This document shows, one piece after another, positions 44,630-53,109 of a stretch of 64,000 nucleotides of DNA. Source of the stretch: Tranquillimonas alkanivorans (GTDB lineage: Bacteria > Pseudomonadota > Alphaproteobacteria > Rhodobacterales > Rhodobacteraceae); NCBI RefSeq assembly GCF_900115595.1, contig NZ_FOXA01000009.1, positions 1 to 64,000 on the forward strand. The letters are read 5' to 3'. Each line of letters begins with the position of its first letter. Within the stretch, counting starts at the first letter, position 1. The translations under genes were made by a program, and so were the position numbers. Below the pieces are notes generated by a model, which was not told the DNA's origin, ran no database searches, and saw only the letters and a list, made by a program, of their open reading frames with translations.

Positions 44630-45352
44630 ATGCAACTGGACGGAAAGACCGCCGCGATCACCGGCGCGGCCTCGGGGATCGGCCTGGAATGCGCGAAGAT
44701 CCTGCTGGAGAACGGGACGCGCGTGGTGCTGGTGGATCGCGATGCCGCGAAGCTCGCCGCGCTGACCGAGGAGCTGGGGCCGAACGCCCTGGCGCTCGAG
44801 CTCGACCTGCTCGACCCGGCCCAGGTGTCGGACATGGGCCGCCGGATCGAGGAGATCGCCGGTCCGCTCGACATCTTCCACGCCAATGCCGGGGCCTATG
44901 TCGGCGGCGAGGTGGCTGAGGGCGACCCGGACGTCTGGGACCGGGTGCTGAACCTCAATGTCAACGCCGCCTTCCGCTCGGTCCACGCGGTGCTGCCGCG
45001 GATGATCGAGCGCGGCACCGGCGACATCCTCTTCACTTCGTCGGTCGCGGGGGTGATCCCGGTGACGTGGGAGCCGATCTACACCGCATCGAAATACGCG
45101 GTGCAGGCGTTCCTGCACACCACGCGCCAGCAGGTGTCCCGGCACGGCATCCGCATGGGCGCGGTGCTGCCGGGCCCGGTGGTGACGGCGCTAATCGACA
45201 GTTGGCCCGAGGCGAAGAAGGAAGAGGCGCTGGCGAACGGGTCGCTCATGCAGCCGCGCGAGGTGGCGGAATGCGTGCTCTTCATGCTGACTCGGCCGCG
45301 CGGGGTCGTCGTGCGCGACCTGGTGATCCTGCCGAACTCGGTGGAGCTGTGA
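44630..45352 (+). CDS. Short-chain dehydrogenase, possibly ribitol 2-dehydrogenase
   Basis: The 240-residue SDR has the nucleotide motif TGAASGIG (~11-18), an acidic Asp in VLVDRD (~36) favouring NAD, HANAG, and the catalytic Ser in FTSSVAG with Tyr ~151 and Lys ~155 in YTASK. Polyol dehydrogenases of this class oxidise ribitol or similar sugar alcohols. The neighbouring D-ribulokinase-type kinase supports ribitol to D-ribulose. Substrate is inferred from context. It lies 20 bp after the permease gene and 1 bp before the kinase gene. Confidence 0.85.
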   Translation: MQLDGKTAAITGAASGIGLECAKILLENGTRVVLVDRDAAKLAALTEELGPNALALELDLLDPAQVSDMGRRIEEIAGPLDIFHANAGAYVGGEVAEGDPDVWDRVLNLNVNAAFRSVHAVLPRMIERGTGDILFTSSVAGVIPVTWEPIYTASKYAVQAFLHTTRQQVSRHGIRMGAVLPGPVVTALIDSWPEAKKEEALANGSLMQPREVAECVLFMLTRPRGVVVRDLVILPNSVEL

Positions 45353-45353
45353 G

Positions 45354-46991
45354 ATGACCGAGGCGCGGCATAGCATCGGCGTGGACGTGGGCACGGGCAG
45401 TGCGCGGGCGGGCGTGTTCGACATGCGCGGCCGGCAGCTTGCGACCGCCAGTGCCGAAATCGGCATCCACCGCGCGCCCGGCGGTATCGTCGAGCAGTCG
45501 AGCGCCGACATCTGGGCGGCCTGCTGCAAGGCGGTGCGCGAGGCAGTCTCTGCCGCCGGTGTGGCGCCGGAGACGGTGGCGGGGCTGGGCTTCGACGCGA
45601 CCTGTTCTCTCGTGGTGCTGGGGCAGGGGGGGCGTCCGCTGCCGGTCGGCGACCCGGACGCGTCCGAGCGGGACGTGATCGTCTGGATGGACCACCGCGC
45701 CACCGAGCAGGCGGCGCGGATCAACGCGGGCGGTTACGCGGTTCTGGACTACGTGGGCGGCCGTATCTCGCCCGAGATGCAGACGCCAAAGCTGCTGTGG
45801 CTGCGGGAGAACCGATCGCCGACGTTCGATGCGGCGTGGCAGTTCTTCGACCTCACCGATTTTCTGGGCTGGCGCGCCACTGGCGCGACCGAACGGTCGA
45901 GCTGCACGGTCACATGCAAGTGGACGTACCTCGCCCACGAAGACCGCTGGGACCCGGATTATTTCCACGCCATCGGCCTGGGCGTCCTGGCCGACGAGGA
46001 CTTCGCCCGGATCGGCGTGCACGTGGTTCGGCCCGGCACCGCACTGGGGCACGGCCTGACAGAGGCGGCGGCGGCGGAGCTGGGCCTGTCGCCGGGAATC
46101 GCCGTGGGCGCGGGACTGATCGATGCCCATGCCGGCGGGGTCGGAACGGTCGGCCCTGCCGAGGGACCGGAAGCGAACCTCGCCTACGTGTTCGGAACCT
46201 CGTCCTGCACAATGACATCGACCAGCGAGCCAGTTTTCGTTCCGGGCGTCTGGGGGCCGTATTTCGAGGCGATGGTGCCCGGGCTCTGGCTGAACGAAGG
46301 CGGGCAGTCGGCGGCCGGTGCCGCGATCGCGCACCTGATCCGCCACCATCCACATGCCCCCGCCGCCGAGGGCGAGGCGCGTGCGGCCGGGCTGTCGCTG
46401 CCGGCGTGGCTGGCGGCCGAAGCGGAGCGCCGGTGCGCGAGCCTGTCCGCGGCGGCAGAGCTTGCGGCCGGTGTTCACGTGGTGCCGGAATTTCTTGGCA
46501 ACCGCGCCCCGTTCGCCGACCCCGAAACCCGTGCGGTCGTTTCGGGTCTGGGGATGGACGACGGGCTGGACAGCTTGCTCGCGCTCTACATCGCGGGGAT
46601 CTGCGGCATCGGCTACGGGCTGCGGCAGATCATCGAGGCGCAGGCGAAGAAGGGCATCCGGGTCTCTCGGGTCGTCCTGTCTGGAGGCGCCGGGCGGCAT
46701 CCCCTGGTGCGCCAACTGCTTGCCGACTCGGCAGATATCGAGATCGCCGTTCCCGCGGCCGAAGAGCCCGTCCTTTTGGGCTCTGCCATCCTTGGGGGCG
46801 TGGCTGGAGGCGCCTTCGCGACGATCCCGGACGCCATGTCCGCGATGACGGTGTTCGCCGAGCACCTCACACCCGATCCGGCGCAGGCGGCACACCACGA
46901 CCAACGGTTCGAGTTGTTCTCCCGATTCCAGTCCGTAGCGCGGGATGCGGCGCATGTCTCGGTGCCACACGAAGACTACGCCTCTGCTTGA
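45354..46991 (+). CDS. FGGY-family carbohydrate kinase, probable D-ribulokinase
   Basis: The 545-residue kinase has the FGGY N-terminal ATPase lobe (IGVDVGTGSARAGVFD), the substrate segment GFDATCSLVVLG (~79-90), SSCTVTCKWTYLAHE, and the C-terminal lobe with GTSSCTM, EGGQSAAGAAI and LSGGAGRHPLVRQLLAD. The TCSLV motif (~83-87) has been described as a mark of D-ribulokinases among FGGY kinases. With the SDR and transporter this suggests uptake of ribitol (or D-ribulose) and formation of D-ribulose 5-phosphate. Last intact gene of the operon. Confidence 0.85.
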   Translation: MTEARHSIGVDVGTGSARAGVFDMRGRQLATASAEIGIHRAPGGIVEQSSADIWAACCKAVREAVSAAGVAPETVAGLGFDATCSLVVLGQGGRPLPVGDPDASERDVIVWMDHRATEQAARINAGGYAVLDYVGGRISPEMQTPKLLWLRENRSPTFDAAWQFFDLTDFLGWRATGATERSSCTVTCKWTYLAHEDRWDPDYFHAIGLGVLADEDFARIGVHVVRPGTALGHGLTEAAAAELGLSPGIAVGAGLIDAHAGGVGTVGPAEGPEANLAYVFGTSSCTMTSTSEPVFVPGVWGPYFEAMVPGLWLNEGGQSAAGAAIAHLIRHHPHAPAAEGEARAAGLSLPAWLAAEAERRCASLSAAAELAAGVHVVPEFLGNRAPFADPETRAVVSGLGMDDGLDSLLALYIAGICGIGYGLRQIIEAQAKKGIRVSRVVLSGGAGRHPLVRQLLADSADIEIAVPAAEEPVLLGSAILGGVAGGAFATIPDAMSAMTVFAEHLTPDPAQAAHHDQRFELFSRFQSVARDAAHVSVPHEDYASA

Positions 46992-47020
46992 TCGGAAGTG
47001 CCTCTGCTGAGACGGGGAAA

Positions 47021-47078
47021 TCGGGAAAGCGCGCCGAAATCGGCCGGGGACAGACACACCCGGACATAGAGTACTTCA
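47021..47078 (+). repeat. 58-bp repeat, copy 2 (right of sugar operon)
   Basis: Same orientation as 40176-40233, about 83 percent identical by eye. It starts 29 bp after the kinase stop. A 16-bp piece of it, AGCGCGCCGAAATCGG, recurs exactly at 47142-47157. Confidence 0.7.
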
Positions 47079-47102
47079 GACTGTGTGCGGGTGTGTCTGT
47101 CC
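47048..47102. terminator. Perfect 15-bp inverted repeat after the kinase gene
   Basis: GGACAGACACACCCG (47048-47062) is matched by its exact complement at 47088-47102 across 25 bases. It overlaps the 58-bp repeat and may terminate the sugar operon or mark a recombination junction. There is no T-run. Confidence 0.45.
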
Positions 47103-47255
47103 AGGTCCGGGCTGGACGGACCTCGCCCGGAAGATCCGGACAGCGCGCCGAAATCGGTTATTCGGAGGTTCGTAAGCCGGCGCCGGGCGGCGGGGCAGGG
47201 GCCTCACGGGGCCCAGAAGCCTGCACCGACTGAGGCCGGTGCAGGCTGACGGCCG

Positions 47256-47560
47256 CTACCGCATGGCGCGCACCGCGCGCGGCGCCGCCATGCAGTCGTC
47301 GACGGTATGGGACGCCGCGACCGCTTCGGCGAGCAGAGCGCGCGGCGTCTCCACGCTATTGTCGCGGCCGTGATGGACGAGCCAGCCGTCGAGCGCGGCC
47401 AGCGCCTCGGTGGCCAGATCGCGGAAGACCGGCTCGAAGATCGCGCGATCCTCGAGATTCCGGCGCAGCTTGTCGAAGACCGGCCGGGCGGTGCGAGCGG
47501 CCTCGGGGGGCATATCCTCCAGCGCGGCGAGGACGCGCCGTGCCGCCTCGGCAGGACTCG
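47256..47560 (-). pseudogene. Truncated hypothetical gene (minus strand)
   Basis: A minus-strand frame carries a protein-like sequence: PAEAARRVLAALEDMPPEAAR, then DKLRRNLEDRAIFEPVFRDL, LDGWLVHHGRD and VASHTVDDCMAAPRAVRAM toward the stop. It remains open upstream of the internal ATG (47513) but runs into an unrelated plus-strand fragment at about 47560, so its 5' end appears to be lost. Helical and charged. I do not recognise it. Confidence 0.4.
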
Positions 47561-47572
47561 CCGCCGCTGCGA

Positions 47573-47842
47573 ATGCTCGATGCCGTGGCCGCGGGGGACA
47601 TCGACCTCGCCGCCGCCTGGGGGCCGAGGGCGGGGTGGTACGCGAAGCGGGCGGAGGTGCCGCTGCGCGTCGAGCCGATCACCGACACGTGGGAGTACCT
47701 GCCGCAGGTCTTCCAGTTCGCCATCGCCATGGGTGTGCGCAAGGGCGACGACGACACGAAGGCCAGGCTAGACGAGGTGATCGTCGAGCGGCGGGACGAG
47801 ATCGACGCGCTGCTCGAGGAGTACGGCGTGCCGATCTTTTGA
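47573..47842 (+). pseudogene. C-terminal fragment of a MoxJ/XoxJ-like periplasmic binding protein
   Basis: About 90 codons remain. MLDAVAAGDIDLAAAWGPRAGWYA is followed by VPLRVEPITDTW, AIAMGVRKGDD and the ending RRDEIDALLEEYGVPIF. This matches the C-terminal lobe of the family-3 solute-binding proteins found with quinoprotein alcohol/methanol dehydrogenases (MoxJ/XoxJ type). The N-terminal two thirds and the signal peptide are missing. No PQQ dehydrogenase is present now, so it may be the relic of a lost enzyme. It lies 40 bp before a cytochrome c gene. Confidence 0.6.
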
Positions 47843-47882
47843 CCGCCGCCCGCGGAGCGCGAGAACGAGAAGGAGGGCTGTC

Positions 47883-48605
47883 ATGGCCAGAGGCAGAACG
47901 AACGTCCCCGCGGTCACCGCACTCGGTGTAGCGTTGGTCCTGGTGCTGCCTGCGTCCGCACAAGAGGATGTCGAGGAGCCGGTCGAGCGCACGGTGATCG
48001 ACGCGCCACTGACGCCCGACCAGGAGGATGTCGGGGTCGATGGGGCCGGGCAGGACGAGCAGCCCGTGCAACTGGGAACGCAGGTGCGCCCGAACGAGCT
48101 GGTGCATGTCCTCGTCACCGGCATCTATCCCGGCGCTGTGCGGCCGCAGGTCGAGATCGACGTGCCGGACCTGACCGACGAGGAGCGGCTCTCGCGCGGC
48201 AAGAAGTACTTCGCGCAGTTCAACTGCATCGGCTGCCATGGGCCGCACGGGGGCGGGGGCATGGGGCCGTCGCTGTCGAACACGACATTCCTCTTCGGGC
48301 AGGAGCCCGAGAACATCTATCTCACCATCCTGCAGGGCCGCCCGCTGGGCATGCCGGTCTACGGGGGCCTGCTGCCCGATCACGTGATCTGGGACCTCGT
48401 CGCCTATGTCCGCTCGCTCGCGAAGGACGAAGGGGCGTGGGGGCGCACGACCTCGCTCGACGCCTTCACGGTCGAACAAGTGCCCTCGCACTACACCGAC
48501 ACGATCCGTCCTTGGGAGCACACGCAGCCCTTCAGCTTCGGCCAGCCCCCGTTCGAGAAGGTGGACGAGCCGCAGAAGACCGAGGCCGCGCAGGAGGGCG
48601 AGTGA
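47883..48605 (+). CDS. Periplasmic mono-heme cytochrome c
   Basis: The 240-residue exported protein has a signal peptide (residues ~1-27, ending ASA-QE), an acidic 70-residue lead, then a cytochrome c domain. CIGCH is at ~115-119 in FAQFNCIGCHGPHGGGGMGPSL, with the probable Met ligand in GMPVYGG. The C-terminal ~50 residues are a proline/acid-rich tail. Such single-heme proteins next to alcohol/methanol dehydrogenase genes act as electron acceptors. Here it heads the oxidase gene run and lies 4 bases before coxB. Confidence 0.88.
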   Translation: MARGRTNVPAVTALGVALVLVLPASAQEDVEEPVERTVIDAPLTPDQEDVGVDGAGQDEQPVQLGTQVRPNELVHVLVTGIYPGAVRPQVEIDVPDLTDEERLSRGKKYFAQFNCIGCHGPHGGGGMGPSLSNTTFLFGQEPENIYLTILQGRPLGMPVYGGLLPDHVIWDLVAYVRSLAKDEGAWGRTTSLDAFTVEQVPSHYTDTIRPWEHTQPFSFGQPPFEKVDEPQKTEAAQEGE

Positions 48606-48609
48606 CGCC

Positions 48610-49656
48610 ATGAGGCGCACGATCCGGCATATCCCGCTTCTCGGCACCGCCCTCGCGCCGGCGGCGGCGCAGGCGCAGGGCGAGAACCGGCCGATGTGGT
48701 ACCTCGAAACCTTCGGCTCGCCCGGCAACGAGATCACGCCGATTCTCTGGGGGCTGCTCTGGCTGGCCATCGGGGTCGTGGTCATCATCGCGGCGCTGGT
48801 GCTTGCGGGTGTATTCCTCAAGACCCAGCGCGGCGTCGACATGCGGCGCGACCAGGAAGCTGTGTCGCCACCGCATGACCACAGCGCGCTTCGCTGGATG
48901 TACGGCGGTCTGTTCGCCACGCTCGCGGCGCTGTCCGTCTTCGTCGTCTGGACGATGATGACGATGGCCGACATTCGCCAGCCGGACGGAGAAGCGCCCA
49001 TCACTATCGCCATCACCGGCCACCAGTGGTGGTGGCAGGTGACGTATCTGAGCGAGGACGAGAGCCGCATCTTCGAGACTGCCAACGAGATTCATGTTCC
49101 CGTCGGCGTGCCGGTGAAGTTCCGCCTGACCTCGGCCGACGTGATCCACTCGTTCTGGGTGCCCGCCATCGCCAGCAAGACCGACCTGATCCCGGGGCAG
49201 GAGAACACGGCCTGGTTCCGCGCCGACACGCCCGGTGTCTATCGCGGCCAATGCGCCGAGTATTGTGGAAAGCAGCACGCCAACATGGCGTTGCGCGTGG
49301 TGGCCGAGAGCCCCGAGGACTTCGACGCGTGGTGGGACATGCAGCTCGAACCGGTCGAGATGCCCGAGACCGAGGTCGCGAAAATGGGAATGGAGCTGTT
49401 CCGCCTGAACTGCGCCGCCTGTCACAACATCCGCGGTGCGATGGCCGGCGGCGAGATGGGGCCGGACCTGTCCCACCTGATGGAGCGCACCACCCTGGCC
49501 TCGGGCATGCTGCCGAACACGCCGGGCCACCTGTCGGGCTGGATCGCCAATCCCGACGTCATCAAGCCCGGGACCCTGATGCCGCGCACCGATCTTTCGG
49601 GCCCGGAGCTCGACGCGATCCGCGCCTTTCTCTTGACCCTGGACCAAGGAGCCTGA
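48610..49656 (+). CDS. coxB: Cytochrome c oxidase subunit II with fused heme c domain
   Basis: The 348-residue subunit has two membrane helices (~45-70 and ~98-120) and the aromatic ITGHQWWWQVTY. All CuA ligands are present: His ~180 (VIHSFW), Cys ~215, Glu ~217 and Cys ~219 (CAEYCGKQH), His ~223, Met ~226. A C-terminal cytochrome c domain has CAACH at ~268-272 and Met in GTLMPRTD. Fused heme c is the caa3 type and lets soluble cytochromes feed the oxidase directly. The subunit itself looks intact although coxA next to it is broken. Confidence 0.94.
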   Translation: MRRTIRHIPLLGTALAPAAAQAQGENRPMWYLETFGSPGNEITPILWGLLWLAIGVVVIIAALVLAGVFLKTQRGVDMRRDQEAVSPPHDHSALRWMYGGLFATLAALSVFVVWTMMTMADIRQPDGEAPITIAITGHQWWWQVTYLSEDESRIFETANEIHVPVGVPVKFRLTSADVIHSFWVPAIASKTDLIPGQENTAWFRADTPGVYRGQCAEYCGKQHANMALRVVAESPEDFDAWWDMQLEPVEMPETEVAKMGMELFRLNCAACHNIRGAMAGGEMGPDLSHLMERTTLASGMLPNTPGHLSGWIANPDVIKPGTLMPRTDLSGPELDAIRAFLLTLDQGA

Positions 49657-49657
49657 C

Positions 49658-50996
49658 GTGAGCGACGCCCGTTACACCACCCAGCCGAAGGTGGGGCCGG
49701 ACACCCAGGCACTGCGCGACCGGCTTCAGGAGATCTGGGAGACCAAACCGGGGCTGTTCGGGTGGCTGGGCACGGTTCGGCACCAACTTCTACGAGACGG
49801 CGGGGGGCGGCAAGCCGCTGTTGTGGCAGCACCTGTTCTGGATCTTCGCGCATCCGTGGGTCTACATCATCGTGCTGCCGGCCATGGGCATGGTGTCGGA
49901 CGCGCTGCCGGTGTTCTGCCGCCAGCCACTGGTGGGCTACACGCTGGTCGTGATCGCCACGATCACCACGATGATCCTGGGCTTCGGCGTCTGGGTGCAC
50001 CACATGTTCGCGACGGGCATCCCGTTCATGTCGCTGTCGTTCTTCTCGGGCGCATCGTTCATCATCACGATACCCAGCGCCGTGTCGGTCTTCGCCTGGA
50101 TCCTGACGATCTGGTACGGCAAGCCGGTGGTGAAGGTGCCGTTCCTCTACTTCGCCTCGTTCATCGTGATGTTCACCATCGGCGGCGTCTCGGGCGTGAT
50201 GACGGCGAGCGTGCCGGCGGACTTCCAGCTTCACGGCACCTACTTCGTTGTGGCGCATATCCACTACGTGCTGATCGGCATCAACCTGTTCGGCGTGCTG
50301 GGCGCTCTGTACTTCTGGTTCCCCAAGATGAGCGGCCGGATGATGAGCGAGCGGCTCGGCACCTGGGCCTTCGCGTTCATCTTCGGCGGCTTCAACCTGG
50401 CCTTCCTGCCGATGCACTGGACCGGGCTGATGGGAATGCCGCGCCGCGTCTACACTTACCCCGAGGGCGCGGGCTGGGGCTGGGTCAACATGACGACCAC
50501 CGTGGGCAGCTTCCTGCTGGCCTTCGGAATACTGCTGGTGCTGGTCAACGTCTGGCACGGCCTGCGCCGGGGCAAGCCCGCCGGCGACAATCCGTGGGAC
50601 GCGCCGACGCTGGAATGGGCGGTGTCGTCCCCGCCGCCGCCGTACAACTTCGCGACTGCGCCGGTGCTCGCCAGCCGCCACCCGCTGTGGGAGGACCGCT
50701 TGCCCGAGGGCAGCGGACGCTCGTCCCTGCATCACGGCCCGCTGCTGGACGACGGAAAGGAGGCGATGCTGACCACCGTGCTCGACGCCGAGCCCGACCT
50801 GGTCGTGAAGATGCCGGACGACACGCTGTGGCCGTTCCTGACCACGGTGGCGATGACGGTCTTCTTCGGCGCGTTGCTACTTCACCTGTGGACATGGGCC
50901 GCCGCCGGCCTCGGCGCGATCCTTCTGTGCATGCTCGGCTGGCTCTGGCCCCGCGACGACCTGGCCCAGACCTCGAAGGAGGCGCATCATGGCTGA
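49658..50996 (+). pseudogene. coxA: Cytochrome c oxidase subunit I with large internal deletion and frame change
   Basis: The first ~40 codons (to WETKPGLFGWLGTV) are the normal N-terminus of subunit I. Near 49775 they join, one base out of frame, to FGTNFYETAGGGKPLLWQHLFW, which in intact proteins lies ~200 residues later. Helices 1-5, with a low-spin heme a ligand, are lost. The rest (copper B histidine region FAHPWVYIIVLP, WVHHMFATG, histidines in GTYFVVAHIHYVLIG) is open to a normal stop. HPWVY replaces the usual HPEVY, so the proton-channel glutamate is absent. It cannot make a working oxidase unless translated from an internal start with another partner. Confidence 0.9.
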
Positions 50997-51627
50997 GACG
51001 AGCGGCACGATCATGGACGAGCGCGGCAACGAGGTGCTGACCTTCGGCCGCCAGGGCTTCGGCAGCATCGACGGCCGGTCGAACGGCTGGTGGGGGACGA
51101 TGACACTGTTGGCGACCGAGGCCGCGCTCTTCGTCTACCTGCTGTTCAGCTACTATTACATGGCCTTCCACTACGGACGGACGTGGCTTCCGGCCGAGTT
51201 GCCGTCGTTCACACTGTCGGGCCCCTCGACCGTCATCCTGATCACCAGCAGCCTGACGGCGTGGATGGGTGAGAGATCGGTGAAGAAAGACAGCCGCGGC
51301 GGCGCCGTGCTGTGGCTGGTGGCGAGCCTGCTTCTTGGCGCGGTGTTCATGGGCATCCAGCTCAAGGAGTGGAGCGACAAGCCCTTCATGATCGACACCG
51401 ACAGCTACGGCTCGCTCTACTTCACCGTTACGGGCTTCCACATGGCGCACGTCGCCGTCGGGCTTCTGGTCCTGCTGGCGCTGACCGTCTGGACCGCGGT
51501 GGGCAAGTTCGACAGCCGCCGCCGCGACCCCGTGTCGATCGGCGTGATCTATTGGCACTTCGTCGACGCGGTCTGGCTGACCGTGTTCTTCACCTTCTAC
51601 GTCACAACGCACCTGTTTCAGCCATGA
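50989..51627 (+). CDS. coxC: Cytochrome c oxidase subunit III
   Basis: The 212-residue protein has five membrane helices: WWGTMTLLATEAALFVYLLFSYYYM with the conserved membrane Glu, SSLTAWMGERSVK, FTVTGFHMAHVAVGLLVLL and YWHFVDAVWLTVFFTFYV. This is the short subunit III of the SoxM/caa3 type. It overlaps the coxA end by 8 bases and the next gene by ATGA. Intact. Confidence 0.92.
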   Translation: MAETSGTIMDERGNEVLTFGRQGFGSIDGRSNGWWGTMTLLATEAALFVYLLFSYYYMAFHYGRTWLPAELPSFTLSGPSTVILITSSLTAWMGERSVKKDSRGGAVLWLVASLLLGAVFMGIQLKEWSDKPFMIDTDSYGSLYFTVTGFHMAHVAVGLLVLLALTVWTAVGKFDSRRRDPVSIGVIYWHFVDAVWLTVFFTFYVTTHLFQP

Positions 51628-52067
51628 GCGACGATGGACGCACATATCACATCGGCCATCCGGCCCCCGGACGCGCCCATACGAAGGACCGCTGGCTCTG
51701 GTTCGGCTTCCTGGGCGGCCCGGTGGCCTGGAGCCTGCAACTCGCCATCAACGGCTCGCTCGCCGGGCTGGCGTGCCTGGGCGATGCGGCCACGCCGGAC
51801 GTGGAGATGGCGGGATGGACGCAGCCCGCTGTCATCGTGGTCAACCTTGCCGCGCTGGCGGTGGCGGCGGTGGCGCTGATCGTCTCGGTCGTCAACCTGC
51901 GCCAGACGTGGGAGGCCGAGACGGGCGAGGGGCGCGGCGTGATGGGCGCGGGCGAAGGGCGTACCCGCTACATGAGCGTCTGGGGCATCTGGACGAGCCT
52001 GCTGTTCCTCTGCGCCATCGCCTTCAACACGATCTCGGTTTTCTGGAGCGGCCTATGCCTGGACTGA
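51624..52067 (+). CDS. Small three-helix membrane protein of the oxidase cluster
   Basis: The 147-residue protein has three hydrophobic segments, WLWFGFLGGPVAWSLQLAIN (~23-48), AVIVVNLAALAVAAVALIVS (~69-90) and the C-terminal WTSLLFLCAIAFNTISVFW. Genes of this type are found between coxC and cytochrome c/ctaG in alternative oxidase clusters; no function is established. It overlaps coxC by ATGA and the next cytochrome gene by 13 bases. Confidence 0.75.
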   Translation: MSDDGRTYHIGHPAPGRAHTKDRWLWFGFLGGPVAWSLQLAINGSLAGLACLGDAATPDVEMAGWTQPAVIVVNLAALAVAAVALIVSVVNLRQTWEAETGEGRGVMGAGEGRTRYMSVWGIWTSLLFLCAIAFNTISVFWSGLCLD

Positions 52068-52444
52068 ATGCCGTGGCCGGTCTGTTCGCCCTCGCCGGGT
52101 TGACGCTGTTCAGCCTCGCCGGGGACGAGGACGAGACCGCCCGCGTGGAACGCGCCACCGCCATAGGCGATCCGGCCGTGGGAGCGGAACTCATCGACCG
52201 GGCGGGGTGCGGAAGCTGCCACATGATCCCGGGCATCGACCGGGCCGAGGTGCTGGTGGGTCCACCGCTGATCCACTGGAGCCGGCGGAGGTACATCGCG
52301 GGCCTCCTGCGCAACACGCCGTCGAACATGATCACTTGGCTGATGGCCCCGCAGGAGGTAGTGCCCGGCAATGCGATGCCCGATCTGGGCCTGACAGAGG
52401 AGCAGGCGCGTGACATCACCGCCTATCTCTACACTCTCGAGTGA
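52055..52444 (+). CDS. Small mono-heme cytochrome c
   Basis: The 129-residue protein starts with a hydrophobic segment (AVAGLFALAGLTLFSLAG) that is a signal or anchor. One heme site, CGSCH (~52-56), lies in RAGCGSCHMIPGI, and a Met ligand is likely in PGNAMPDLGL. The size and PGI-like loop resemble small class I cytochromes that donate electrons to oxidases. It overlaps both neighbours, so it is part of the co-translated oxidase run. Confidence 0.87.
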   Translation: MPGLNAVAGLFALAGLTLFSLAGDEDETARVERATAIGDPAVGAELIDRAGCGSCHMIPGIDRAEVLVGPPLIHWSRRRYIAGLLRNTPSNMITWLMAPQEVVPGNAMPDLGLTEEQARDITAYLYTLE

Positions 52445-53075
52445 GCCGGCGCTGAGCCTACGCCGGGTCTGGCCGCTCGGGTCCGCCATGATCGTTCTGG
52501 CGGCGCTGTGGGGCGGGCCGCTGCCGCGCCTGGCGCAGGTGTCGTTCACCGCGCACATGGCGCTGCACCTTGCGCTGATCGGCATCGCCGCGCCGCTGGC
52601 CGCGCTGGGGCTGGCGCGGGCGGGCGCGCGGGGCACCCCGCCGGGCGGCTGGGTGCTGTGGGGGGTGCTGTTCGCGGGTTTCGAGATGATGGTCGTCTGG
52701 GGGTGGCACGTGCCGGCCCTGCACGAGGCGGCTGCGCTGGTGCCGTGGATCTTCGCCGCGCAGCAGGCGAGCTTCCTGCTCGCCGGGCTCTTCGTCTGGC
52801 TGCCGGGCTTCGCCGCATCCGGACAGGCTTCGGCCGGGGCGGCGACGGTCGCGCTGGCGCTGAGCTTCATGCACATGTCGATGCTGGGCGTCCTGCTGAC
52901 GACGGCGCCCGGGCTGCTTTATCCCGCCGGGCTCTGCGGCGGGGCGTTCGGGCTGGACCCGCTTACCGACCAGAGGCTGGGCGGCGTGATGATGGCCGTC
53001 TTCGGCGGCCTTCCCTACCTCGCCGGGGCCGTGGCGTTTGCTCACCGGCTGCTGACGGAGGGACCAGGCCGCTGA
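52410..53075 (+). CDS. ctaG: CtaG-family (caa3-type) oxidase assembly protein
   Basis: The 221-residue membrane protein has six to seven helices and conserved histidines: FTAHMALHLALIGIAAPL, MMVVWGWHVPALHEAA and LSFMHMSMLGVLL. This is the caa3_CtaG family seen next to caa3-type oxidase genes and implicated in assembly, unrelated to the copper chaperone CtaG/Cox11. The GTG start lies within the preceding cytochrome gene (35-base overlap). A later ATG near 52488 would shorten the first helix. Confidence 0.85.
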   Translation: MTSPPISTLSSEPALSLRRVWPLGSAMIVLAALWGGPLPRLAQVSFTAHMALHLALIGIAAPLAALGLARAGARGTPPGGWVLWGVLFAGFEMMVVWGWHVPALHEAAALVPWIFAAQQASFLLAGLFVWLPGFAASGQASAGAATVALALSFMHMSMLGVLLTTAPGLLYPAGLCGGAFGLDPLTDQRLGGVMMAVFGGLPYLAGAVAFAHRLLTEGPGR

Positions 53076-53109
53076 AGGACCAGCCCCCGATAACCGACGG
53101 AGGCGCGAT

